Source: Anomaloglossus baeobatrachus
Taxonomy: Eukaryota; Chordata; Amphibia; Anura; Aromobatidae
Length of the DNA: 64,000 nucleotides
Direction: 5' to 3'
Assembly (NCBI RefSeq): GCF_048569485.1
Contig: NC_134354.1
Coordinates: 688,735,584 to 688,799,583 of the forward strand
Position 1 is the stretch's first letter. The number at the start of each line of letters is the position of its first letter. Shown here piece after piece: positions 22,607 to 33,100 of this stretch. The position numbers and the translations under genes were made by a program. Below the pieces are notes generated by a model. It was given only the letters and a program-made list of their open reading frames with translations. It had not been told where the DNA came from and ran no database searches.

Positions 22607-24584
22607 GGGTGTGATTATCTGTCAAATTATTTTAAGTTTGTGGGTGGGTCGGGAATGGAAAGAATTGAAATGAAGTAATCACAAAGTAACTTCCCATCTC
22701 CCCTATAAGTAGACCCGATTTTTTTTTTTTTTTTAACACATCCTCTTTAAATGTTTGTTTGTTTTTTTTCTTTTTTGCAATGGTTTAATCCAGATTCTTC
22801 ATATTTCTGTCACGTTCCTCCATGTTGGCTCATGGCCAAGTAAGTTTTGACTTTTTTTTTCTTCTTTTTTTTCACTGCATTAGTTTCGTTGACCAGTTTG
22901 TAAGTAAAGAATTTCATTTGTGTACAAACCGCCTCGATCGCAGCACACAGGCGTCACATATACCACCCTGATCCCGGATCGTGCCTACACTCCATTGCCA
23001 GGAGCTGTAATACACAGCCACCCTCACGTGGCACAACATCCCCACAGCACTGGTGACAGTGTGTATATTTGAGGAAGGTCAATGATTCCAAAATGTAGAT
23101 AAAAAAAATAAATCATACACCTTTTGGATGATAATGAAAAGAGATCTTTGTTAACTTTCTTTGATGCCGGAGTCTTTGATTAATTTGTTACGGAGCAGGA
23201 TCCTATCCGGGCACAAGTCTTTATTCCAGGAGTGCCATACTTCTATTTTTTTATGTTTCTAGAAAACACCCATTGAATCAGAATCAAAATCATCCCCTCA
23301 CCGATAGAATAATTCCCAGAGGTGTGTAATTTCCAAAATTCCAAAATAAGGACACTTGGGGGGGGGGGGGATTCTGCTCCTCTGGCACTTAGGGGTTTAG
23401 CATGTGGAGTCTGAAAACTGTTCTAGGGAAATCTGTGCTCCAAGAGTCAAATAGTGCTCCTTCCCTTGCAACTTTCGTCGTGTGGCTAAGTGGTACTGTA
23501 CATCCACACGTGGGGTATGGCCATGTTCAGTAGAAAATTATGACGAATTTTGGTATCATTTTTACTGATTTCCACATGTCAAAATGTGAAATCTGGGGCT
23601 AAGGCAAAATGTTTGTCGTAAAAATGTACGGTAATTATTTTTTTTACCTCCCTCTGGTATATAATTCCTTGACACACCTGTGGTGTCAATATGATCACTG
23701 AACCCCTAGAAAAATTGAGGGATGTATTTTTGTAAAGTGGGGTCAATTATGGGGGGTTCTGCTTTTTTGGCACATCAGGGGCTCTGCCAATGTGACATGA
23801 CACCCCAAAAGTAAAATTATTTTTTTTTCCCTTCAGTAGTGCTTTAATTCCTGTGAAACACCTAAAGGGTTAATACATTTCTTGGATGTGGTTTTGAGCA
23901 GTGTGAGGGGTACGGTTTCAGACTGATGTAACTTTTGAGTATTTTCTGTCATATAGGTCCCTCAATGTCACTTCAAATGTAATATGGTCCCTAAAAAACA
24001 ACAATGATTTTGTCGGAAAAATAAGAAATTGCTGATAAACTTTTAACCCTTCTAACTTCCTAACAAAAAAAATAATGTTTCAAAAATAGTGCTGATGTAA
24101 AGTAGACACGAGGGACATGTTTTTTATTAACTATTTTGTGTGACATAACTAAGGTTTAAGGGCATAAAAATTAAAAGTTTGAAAACTGTTAAATTTAAAA
24201 AAAAGTCAAATTTTAGATATTTTCATAAATAATTGCAAATCATACTGACCAAATGTTACCACTAACATGAAGTACAACGTGTCGTGATAAAAACAATCTC
24301 AAATTGTTTTTGATTGCGCTGAACTTTGGTTGCTGTGAAAATCAATAAAATGTTTAACTATAAAAACAATCTCAGAATCACTGTTCAAGCGTTCCAGAGT
24401 TTCTATTTCATAAAGTGACACTGGTCAGAATTGAAAAAATTGGCCTGGTCACAAAGGTGAAAACAAACTCAGGGGTGAAAGGGTTAAATTCCACCTATTT
24501 CTTGATTAATTCAACATTAGTTTGTGTTCTTTTAAATCTGCTTGATATTCCTCAGCCTGGTTGATTTTTGAAAATGTACAGCTT
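22607..24584. repeat. AT-rich dispersed-repeat region
   Basis: There is no gene here. From about 23160 to 24490 the sequence reads like a long dispersed repeat (for example the AACTTTTAACCCTTCTAACT and CGTTCCAGAGTTTCTA segments), which I associate from memory with interspersed repeats of frog genomes. I cannot name the family. A G-run lies at about 23358-23371. Confidence 0.35.
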
Positions 24585-24655
24585 GTACTTGCAGGGGGTT
24601 GGACCCGATGACCCTTGAGGTCCCTTCCAATTCTACCAGTCTATGATTCTATTAT
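24585..24655 (+). mobile_element. CR1 LINE 3' end
   Basis: The segment GGGTTGGACCCGATGACC, then GGTCCCTTCCAATTCTA, then CTATGATTCTATT is the conserved 3' tail of CR1 LINEs, with its terminal ATTCT-type octamer repeats. Only the tail is evident, so it is 5'-truncated. Confidence 0.8.
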
Positions 24656-24770
24656 TCTTCCTATAATGGAGCATTCAGACGGCCAAGTAACACAAACAAC
24701 AATTGCGTTACAATGCTCGGACTGGCATTCGGCTCTCCTGACCTGAGCATGCGAGCTGCACAGAAATATG

Positions 24771-25095
24771 TGTTGCCCAGGGTTATGGGGTACTCGGTTT
24801 TGGTCGGTGTATAACAGGGGGAATGTCACTTTGGTGACCGTTGCCCAGTTCCGGGCTTGGGGTGCTTCTTGAAAAGGGGAATATTTACAGGGGATTGTTG
24901 AATAAAGTTTATACTTGACGCCACTTGCGGTTTGCGGCTATGTGGATGGAGCCGCCGCTGCACAGTCTCTGCTACTGCGGCTGGTGTTAGTGGCATCCTG
25001 CATGTTAGGCCCTCCGCAAGCAGGGCCGGGCCCCAGAGGATAGGTGATGTAACCTGCATTGAAAGAAGATAAACCACAACGGCAGTTTCAGTGTA
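24771..25095 (-). mobile_element. Partial LTR, minus strand (fossil)
   Basis: On the minus strand this ends GAGTACCCCATAACCC then GGGCAACA, matching the 3' part of the solo LTRs at 16508-17566 and 20962-22064, including the block coding for GCCACTTGCGG-type sequence. The 5' part is missing where Tc1 sequence begins. Confidence 0.55.
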
Positions 25096-25127
25096 ACAGT
25101 TCTTGCATGGTCATCGGACATGTCACC

Positions 25128-26350
25128 TGTCGCGGGCGGAGGAGGGGACGCCGCGCTCTCCCACTGCTCGGGTCCGGCTGCCGCTGCTGCCGTGGCATGC
25201 TGCTGCTCGGTGGCTCGAGCGATGGGCCGGATCCCGGGGACTCCAGCGGCGCTCCTCGCCCGTGAGTGAAAGGGGGTTTGGTTGTGGGGATTGTTTATTG
25301 TCCGTGACGCCACCCACGGTTGTGGTGATTAGGTGAACACCACCGCTGCTCTGGCTGGGGATCCCGGGAGTGGTGGTATGGAGCAGCCAGTTGTTGATTT
25401 GCCCCTCCGTGGGTAGGGGATTGGTGGTCCCGGGGCCCAGTGATGGGGGTTGGGATGGTGGACAGGCGGGCTATGGGGCCTGTGGAGGTGCAGGGGCGCA
25501 GGGGCAGCGCAGTGCCGCACGGCACGGAGGTACTCACTCAGCCAGTAAACACGACACAGTTCTCGGTAAACAAACGGCTGGTTGGACAGGTCCCTCGGAC
25601 GGTTGCGGTGCTGTTGTTCCCTGCAGTTGACGGTGACGGTCTCTTCCCTGCACCTATGTGTAGTCTGTTGGTAGCGATGGATTCCCACCGGTAACCCGCT
25701 CCCCAGCCTGGATATGGGCCGGAGGAGCCCCACTCTTGCCCGCAGGCGCTGGCCCTGGGAAACTGGTGCCTTGGCGGTGGTGGTGTCTCCCCTTAACGGT
25801 CGGACTGTTGCCTTCAATCGGGACTTGGTTGTTGGGAGACAGTCGTCCCCTTCACTGACGGATTTGGCAAATTATGGCGACTCCTAGCCTTGCCGGGATC
25901 CGAAAGGCCCCTGCCCTGGTGCTGACTGTTCTTCGTATACCGCTCCGGTACCGCCGGGTCACCACCCGTCCACGGTCCTTTCGGCAACCTCCGAGCAATC
26001 TCTCCTGCAGACGGTCACCGCCATCTGCCAACCTTGCTGTCTCAGTCCGGGGCACACACCCGGACCAACTTCAGGCTTCTTGCTGTCACTTTCTTCACTT
26101 TCTACTTTTCCTCCTTCCACTTCACTGTTTACTCCTTCACTTCCCTAGCTGATCTGCCTGGTTTTCCCGCCTCCAGAGCTGTGAACTCCTCGGTGGGTGG
26201 AGCCAACTGCCTGGCCCACCCCCTGGTGTGGACACCAGCCCCTGGAGGAAGGCAACAAGGATTTTAGTTTTGACTTTGTGTGTACCTGCAGGGAATGTGG
26301 GGTGCGTGTGTGTTGTGACCTGTGACCCCTGGCTTGCCCAGGGCGTCACA
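25128..26350 (-). mobile_element. Solo LTR, minus strand, TSD TCACC (fossil)
   Basis: On the minus strand it starts TGTGACGCCCTGGGCAAG and ends CCGCCCGCGACA, the same ends as the LTRs of the 1238-8023 element. TCACC flanks both sides (25123-25127 and 26351-26355). It lies inside a Tc1 transposase sequence. No internal region is present. Confidence 0.75.
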
Positions 26351-26622
26351 TCACCCATTAAGCATATTTGGGATGCTCTTGATCTTTGTATACAACAGCA
26401 TGTTCAAGTTCCTGATAATATCACCCACCCATCGAAGAGGAGTGGACCAGCATCCCACAGGCCAAAATCAACAACCTGATCAACTCTATGAGCTGTATTG
26501 CTTTGCCTAAGGCAAATGGTGGTAACACTGGTTTTGGTTTTCTGACCTCCCCACCCCCCTGGACCCACCAAATACTGTAAAACTGCACATTTGAGAGAGG
26601 CCTTTTATTGTGGCCAGCCTAA

Positions 26623-27464
26623 AGGTGGTGTCACACATAGCGACGAGGACAGCGACGTCGCTGCTAAGTCACCATTTTCTGTGACGTAGCAGCGACGTCC
26701 CGTCGCTGTCACTGTGTGTGACATCCAGCAATGACCTGGCCCCTGCTGTGAGGTCGCCAGTCGTTGCTGAATGTCCTGCTTCATTTTTTAGATGTTGCTC
26801 TCCCGCTGTGAAGCACACATCGCTGTGTGTGACAGCGAGAGAACGACGAACTGAAATGAGCAGGGAGCCGGCGTCTGGCAGCCTGCAGTAAGCTGTAACC
26901 ACGGTAAACATCGGGTAACCAAGAAGCCCTTTCCTTGGTTACCCGATATTTACCTTAGTTACTAGCGTCCGCCGCTCTCACGCTGCCAGTGCCGTCTCCC
27001 TGCTCCCTGCATACGTAGCTGGAGTACACATCGGGTAATTAACCTGATGTGTACTCTGGCTAGGAGTGCAGGGAGTCAGCGCTAAGCGGTGTGCTCTCAC
27101 GCTGCCAGTGCTGGCTCCCTGCTCCCTGCACACGTAGCTGGAGTACACATCGGGTAATTAACCCGATGTGTACTCTGGCTAGGAGTGCAGGGAACAGGGA
27201 GCCGGCACTGGCAGCGTGAGAGCGGCGGATGCTAGTAACTAAGGTAAATATCGGGTAACCAAGAGAAGTGCTTTCCTTGGTTACCTGATATTTACCTTAG
27301 TTACACTTCCAAGCGTCGCTGCTAGCTGGGGCTCGTCACTGGTCGCTGGTGAGATCTGCCTGTTTGACAGCTCACCAGCGACCATGTAATCACGCAGCAG
27401 CGATCCTGATAAGCTCAGATCGCTGGTCGTGATCACTGCTGCGTCGCTATGTGTGACACCACCT
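26623..27464. mobile_element. Harbinger-like MITE with tandem hairpins, TSD TAA
   Basis: The perfect terminal repeat AGGTGGTGTCACACATAGCG sits at both ends, and TAA flanks both sides (26620-26622 and 27465-27467). The interior contains a ~120-bp tandem duplication (about 26985-27195). Each copy holds the near-palindrome ACATCGGGTAATTAACCCGA plus repeated GGTTACCCGATATTTACC hairpins. No coding capacity. It lies in the 3' part of a Tc1 copy. Confidence 0.75.
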
Positions 27465-27660
27465 TAAGGCACATCTGTACAATAATCACGCTGTCTAATC
27501 AGCATCTTGATATGCCACACCTGTGAGGTGGACGGATGTTCCCAGCAAAGGAGAAATGCTCGCTAACAAAGATTTAGACAAATTTGTGAATATTTGAGAT
27601 AAAAAGACCTTTTGTGTGCAGTTAAGTGCATGAAAAATGGGGGCAAAAACAAAAATGTTG

Positions 27661-27970
27661 CTTTCAATGTACATGGATGGGTGAATGTAGCCTTAAGGAG
27701 GTAGTCCACAACTTAGACAGCGCCTTTTCAATCCCCATAGTTCCCCCAAACAATAGCAGGCAATTTTGGTGCCTGCTCTCCCGGAGCTCATGTGACGTTG
27801 TTAATTATTCAAACTCTGCAACCAGTGGCCATTTCCCTCTCACTTCCTTCTGACAAAATTGACATCTGGAGGTAGTCAGAGACTAATAGCAGCTCTCACT
27901 CCTTCCGGGTGTCAGTTTTGTCAGAAGGAAGTGAGAGTGAAGAGGCTGCTGATTGGCTGTAGGGCTCATG
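27661..27970. repeat. Fold-back repeat, arms around 27850 and 27920
   Basis: CTCACTTCCTTCTGACAAAA (27840-27859) is followed by its inverse TTTTGTCAGAAGGAAGTGAG (27915-27934), with the spacer rich in CTCC. It is a short MITE-like hairpin adjacent to the next LTR. No gene. Confidence 0.45.
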
Positions 27971-29106
27971 TGTGACGCCCTGGCAAAACCAGGTAGTCAC
28001 AGAAGTAGTCCACCCTTCTTGATTCCAACACAACAGCCCACACCCTGGTACAAAACACAGCCATTAAAGCCTAGCCACCCCCTCATGACAATAGGGACAC
28101 ACCAGTGGACGGGACCAGGTGGATGGGAGCGCCCACCTAGGGGTCCTGAGGTGTCAGGGGCGGGAACAAGACAGTAGTCTAGTCTGGATAGTTGAAGTTG
28201 ACAGTTGACAGCGGAGTCAGGGGTTGGTGCCCCTGGACTACCGGACTACGTTGCAGACGGCAAGCAGGACCATAGGCGATGGAGATCCAGTCGTGGGAGA
28301 CCTTAAGTGGAGTGGGGCAGAGTTGTAGCCCGCCGGTGCCGATAGCGGGAATCCGGTCCAGAGGCCGTGAACAGTCGGGGTACCTGGACCCTAGGACGAG
28401 GACGGTTGCAAGCCCCCTTGTTAATTGACCAGCCGAGGACAAGGTTTCAGGCCTTGTTCCACAGGAGCCCAGAGAGCGAAACGGAAGCCCAATGCGGGGG
28501 ATAGGGTGTCCGTCAGAACCCACAGAAATCCCAAGGGTCAGATTTCGCGGGCCACAGCTCCCAAACATACACAGTACCGGGAGTGGACTTCCCCGTTCCA
28601 AGCGGCATTGTCCCAGAGAAGACACAGACACTGAGTGCAGGAGGAAGGGACCCCTGTTTGCTACACCCGGGTGTGGGACCCGAATACGCCCGCCAAAGGC
28701 GACCGGTCACTGGCAACTTGGTTTACCACTGGACTTGTGTGAGATTCTTTGAACTGTGAGTACACCATTGATCCCCGGTCTAGCCCGGCACGCCACCTCC
28801 ACCAGCTATTACTCTCGTGTACATGGGCCCCGGGACTACACCTCCCTTACCCGTGGAGGGGATCCCACCTTGCTGCCCTGCTCCATCAGCCCCGGGCGCC
28901 CCTTCACCAGGCAGCGGCGGTGCTTCCAATACCTCACCGCAACCCACGGGTGGTGTCACCGACACATCAATCCCTTGTAAATACTCTCTTCCTATGGTTG
29001 TGAGGACGGCCGGCCGTGCGAGCCCGAGTCCGGTCACCAATCGAGCCGCAGTAACGAACCCGGATCCGAGCAACCCCTTCAGCGGCAGCGGTCCCCGTCC
29101 GCAACA
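27971..29106 (+). mobile_element. Solo LTR (fossil)
   Basis: It starts TGTGACGCCCTGGCAAAACC and ends CCGTCCGCAACA, in the same broad family as 8700-9835. Flanking CATG and CACG may be a decayed 4-bp duplication. The open frame at 28817-29356 runs across the LTR end and has no protein-like content. Confidence 0.6.
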
Positions 29107-29961
29107 CACGTGTCATGCAAGCCCTAGGAGAGCAGGTGCTGACATTCATGGAACGGTGCCTGCAGCGGTGGTGACTATAGCTGCTATTATTTTGCATGGG
29201 AAACCTGTAGTGATGGAGAAGGGACTGTCTGAGTTGTGGACAGAGCCTGTAATCGATGGGGTTCACACTGTACTTCTGAAACTACTTGATTGTCCAATTG
29301 GTTTAGAACTTGTGACGTTGGAGGGACTATATAACAAATTCAGCTTTAATCTCTAACCAGTTGTTGCAATATTTTCGAAAAAACGTTTAATTTAAAGCTG
29401 AAAGTGAACACTTCAATCAGATTGTGATGACTTTGTTTCAGATTCAACGTCTTGGTGAACAGAGGTAAAATTGTGCCACTGTCCGGATTCTTCTGAACTC
29501 CACATCCAGGACCTCGGTAGAACAGTCTACTCCATGCCTGCAGCATGAGTTATTCCTTTACATTAGACATTGGGGATGAGTTCAGTAAATAAAGTAATAT
29601 AATAGAAGTGGACTACAATTCCCTGCGCTCCATCACAGCTGTAGTTATTCACTTTAAAACAACATTTCTGTGCAGTACAGATGAGCAAATCACCACCAGA
29701 TCCCATCCACTGGGACCCAATACATTAGCAGGACAAACAGCTTTCAATTAAGTATCCACAAAAGAGGTTTAAGCACAAATTAACTGGATTTATCACAGTA
29801 ATAACATTGTGGGGAGCTTTGTGCACACTTCAGGGAGTATTCTATCTCCTTGGGGCAATATCTCACCTGCCATGGAGTGACAAGAACGTGTGGCTCTTAC
29901 ACAGATTAATCACCAGATGCACCTTGTAGTGATGCTGGCTCCTCCCCGGTAATTCACATCC
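29107..29961. other. Upstream flank of NPFF, nothing recognised
   Basis: Single-copy-looking sequence between the solo LTR and the NPFF promoter. No exon, repeat or other element could be supported. Confidence 0.4.
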
Positions 29962-29967
29962 TATATA
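29962..29967 (+). promoter_or_regulatory. TATA-like box of NPFF
   Basis: TATATA in the context CCTATATACAC lies 42 bases before the start codon. That would place transcription start near 29990-30000 and give a very short 5' leader. This is inferred from position only. Confidence 0.45.
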
Positions 29968-30008
29968 CACAAGACCCATGCCCATCCTGTCACATCTCAC
30001 ACTCAGCC

Positions 30009-30134
30009 ATGGAGATACTAACACTGATGCTCCTCGCTCTACTTTCCTGTGCCAGGAGTGCCCAGCTTCATCAGGCAGGTGATGAGTCCACTGAAAACTT
30101 CATTGAGGGGCCCCCAAGTTTCCTTGACTCACAG
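30009..30134 (+). CDS. NPFF: NPFF coding exon 1
   Basis: 42 codons, ending in phase 0 at ...FLDSQ before GTAAGC. It encodes the signal peptide and an acidic pro-segment (DESTENFIEGPP). Confidence 0.9.
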
Positions 30135-33100
30135 GTAAGCCATGATCATTCCTCAAGGGTAAGGTGATATTTTCTACATTTTATTTAACTCATTTTAATC
30201 TAATAATTGTCTACAACCATTTGTAGTCATGATATGACTCTACCAACTTCACATAGGTATTGCATGAGATGTGAGAGATATGGGCATTATAGTATCATTA
30301 TTTACGTTACTTAGCTAATTTGGAAAATTTAACTTCTGGGAGTCCTAAAGAAACTAATAGGGTTCCGGCTGTTAGGTGCTTTGTGCTTGACCAGTTCAGA
30401 TACTAACGTTTCTGATAGATCAAGTGCATAGCTTCAATATTATAGCCACTTCAGAAGTGATAATAACTGGGTAATAGGGGGGTTCAGAACCAAAAAGTCA
30501 TTAAAGGCTTGTGAGATATTAATGGGATTCTTCCACTAAGTACATTTATCACCTATCCTGTGGTTAGGTGATAATGTAGAATAACTGAGCCCCCCAATGA
30601 TCCTGAAGACAGGAGCTCCAAAATAAAATGGAGTATTTTGGGACATACTCAAGAACTACTCCACTGACTTCTATAGATCAGATAGAATAGATATCTCTGT
30701 TAGTCCCATAGAAGTCCCATAGAAGTGGTTGGAGCAGTGGTCATGCAGGTTTATTACCGTTCCATTCACAGAGGGGACATTAGGACTAGTGTTGAGTGAG
30801 TAGTTAACTATTCGTACTCGCTATGCTGTTAGCGAGTACTGTCCGCTACTTGCATATTCATTACGAGTAGCGGGCGCAATGTAAGTCAATAGGAAATACT
30901 CGCTAAGTAGTGAGTTACCCGAAAGCCGTACTTTTCGTGCAAATAGCCAATAGTACGGCTTTCGGGTTACTCGCTACTTAGCGAGTATTTCCTATTTACT
31001 TACAATGTGCCCGCTACTCATAACGAATATGCGCGGTGCAGACAGTACTTGCTAACAGCATAGCGAGTACGAATAGTTGACTACTCGCTCAACACTAATT
31101 AGGACGCCTATTCTTTAGAACTGTGGGGGTCCTACTACTTAGACCCCTAGTGATCAATCACGTAACCAAAGAATGTTGAATTAGTAAGAACACCCTAAAA
31201 CCAAAGTAAAAGTGTAAAGACACCATCACAATCCATGGCTTTGATTAAAACCAACGTGCCAATATGGAGGAGGTCTTCTTGATAATTTCTGTTAACCTGC
31301 AGTTAGGGAAACGTTATATAAGATAAACTGAAGCCTCAATTTCTGACAAGTTATCTTTTCAGGCTCCTAATAATTCTAAATACTGTGGAGGAGACAAGTC
31401 TGTACAGTTGTGACTCCGAGTTCTCGAAGTGTTACACAACATCTGACAGGTTTATGGATTTCTCAATTGATCCTTGGGGCATATTAGTCACAAACCTCTA
31501 AAGAACTTAAGTCCACTATTCAGGATAATCAATGAAACACATCCGTCTTCCTGGCAGCAGGAACCTTGGTCATAAGGAAACTTGCCAGGAACCCATTTAG
31601 AAAGATCAATTAAAATAATGAGACCCACGGACTACGAAATCCTGTCATGAAATTCTGTTTGAAAACACAATACCACTGAATTGTGAAGAACTAAATGCCA
31701 AATATCACTTTTAGTAGTCATACAAAGGATTGGTCTGGGTGCGGAATTCATTTTGAAGTGCCATATCCATTATTTAACTATTAAAATTCGGTATGTTTGG
31801 GGTGTGTCCATTATTAATGGACGTGGGATCACTTTTCAGAGTTTGTCATGTGTCTGTAATTGACATACTCTTCCATCGGTGATCCAGCCTCCTGCTCTGT
31901 CCATTCCATACGTGACCCAACCTCCTGCTCTGTCCATTCCATCGGTGATCCAACCTCCTGCTCTGTCCATTCCATCGGTGATCCAGCCTCCTGCTCTGTC
32001 CATTCCATAGGTGACCCAACCTCCTGCTCTGTCATCCCATAAACTTTACCCTAATCTCTGTCCATCCCATCGGTGATCCAGCCTCCTGCTCTTTCCATTC
32101 CATCGGTGATCCAGCCTCCTGCTCTGTCCATTCCATCGGTGCTCCAGCCTCCTGCTCTGTCCATTCCATCGGTGATCCAGCCTCCTGCTCTGTCCATTCC
32201 ATCGGTGATCCAGCCTCCTGCTCTGTCCATTCCATAGGACCCAACCTCCTGCTCTGTCCATCCCATAATCTTTACCCTAATTTCTGTCCATCCCATCGGT
32301 GATCCAGCCTCCTGCTCTGTCCATTCCATCGGTGATCCAGCCTCCTGCTCTGTCCATTCCATCGGTGATCCAACCTCCTGCTCTGTCCATTCCATTGGTG
32401 ATCCGGCCTCCTGCTCTGTCCATTCCATAGGTGATCCAACCTCCTGCTCTGTCCATTCCATAATCTTTACCCTAATCTCTGTCCATCCCATCGGTGATCC
32501 AGCCTCCTGCTCTGTCCATTCCATCGGTGATCCAGCCTCCTGCTCTGTCCATTCCATCGGTGATCCAACCTCCTGCTCTGTCCATTCCATCGGTGATCCA
32601 GCCTCCTGCTCTGTCCATTCCATAGGTGATCGAACCTCCTGCTCTGTCCATCCCATAATCTTTACCCTAATCTCTGTCCATCCCATCGGTGATCCAGCCT
32701 CCTGCTCTGTCCATTCCATCGGTGATCCAGCCTCCTGCTCTGTCCATTCCATCGGTGATCCAACCTCCTGCTCTGTCCATTCCATCGGTGATCCAGCCTC
32801 CTGCTCTGTCCATTCCATAGGTGATCCAACCTCCTGCTCTGTCCATTCCATAATCTTTACCCTAATCTCTGTCCATCCCATCGGTGATCCAGCCTCCTGC
32901 TCTGTCCATTCCATCGGTGATCCAGCCTCCTGCTCTGTCCATTCCATCGGTGATCCAACCTCCTGCTCTGTCCATTCCATCGGTGATCCAGCCTCCTGCT
33001 CTGTCCATTCCATAGGTGATCGAACCTCCTGCTCTGTCCATCCCATAATCTTTACCCTAATCTCTGTCCATCCCATCGGTGATCCAACCTCCTGCTCTGT

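Larger units (their letters stand above)
25096..27660 (+). pseudogene. Tc1-like transposon remnant (C-terminal transposase and 3' end)
   Basis: This plain DNA transposon is interrupted twice. The left piece (25096-25127) encodes the end of a WSSDMSP stretch. After the solo LTR it resumes at 26351 with SPIKHIWDALDLCIQQHVQVP and a degraded EEEWTSIPQ/INNLINSM region, which is the C-terminus of a Tc1-like DDE transposase (the SPxLNPIEHVWD box; the catalytic E is K here, PIKH). The 3' untranslated part then runs to the Harbinger-like MITE at 26623 and resumes from 27465 to about 27660, ending with GGGGGCAAAAACAAAAATG. The N-terminal and DDE core regions are absent. Confidence 0.75.

Noticed and set aside
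25329-25817. 162-codon minus-strand ORF in the solo LTR
   Set aside because: It is LTR sequence; the same Pro/Arg-rich frame appears in related LTRs without conservation.
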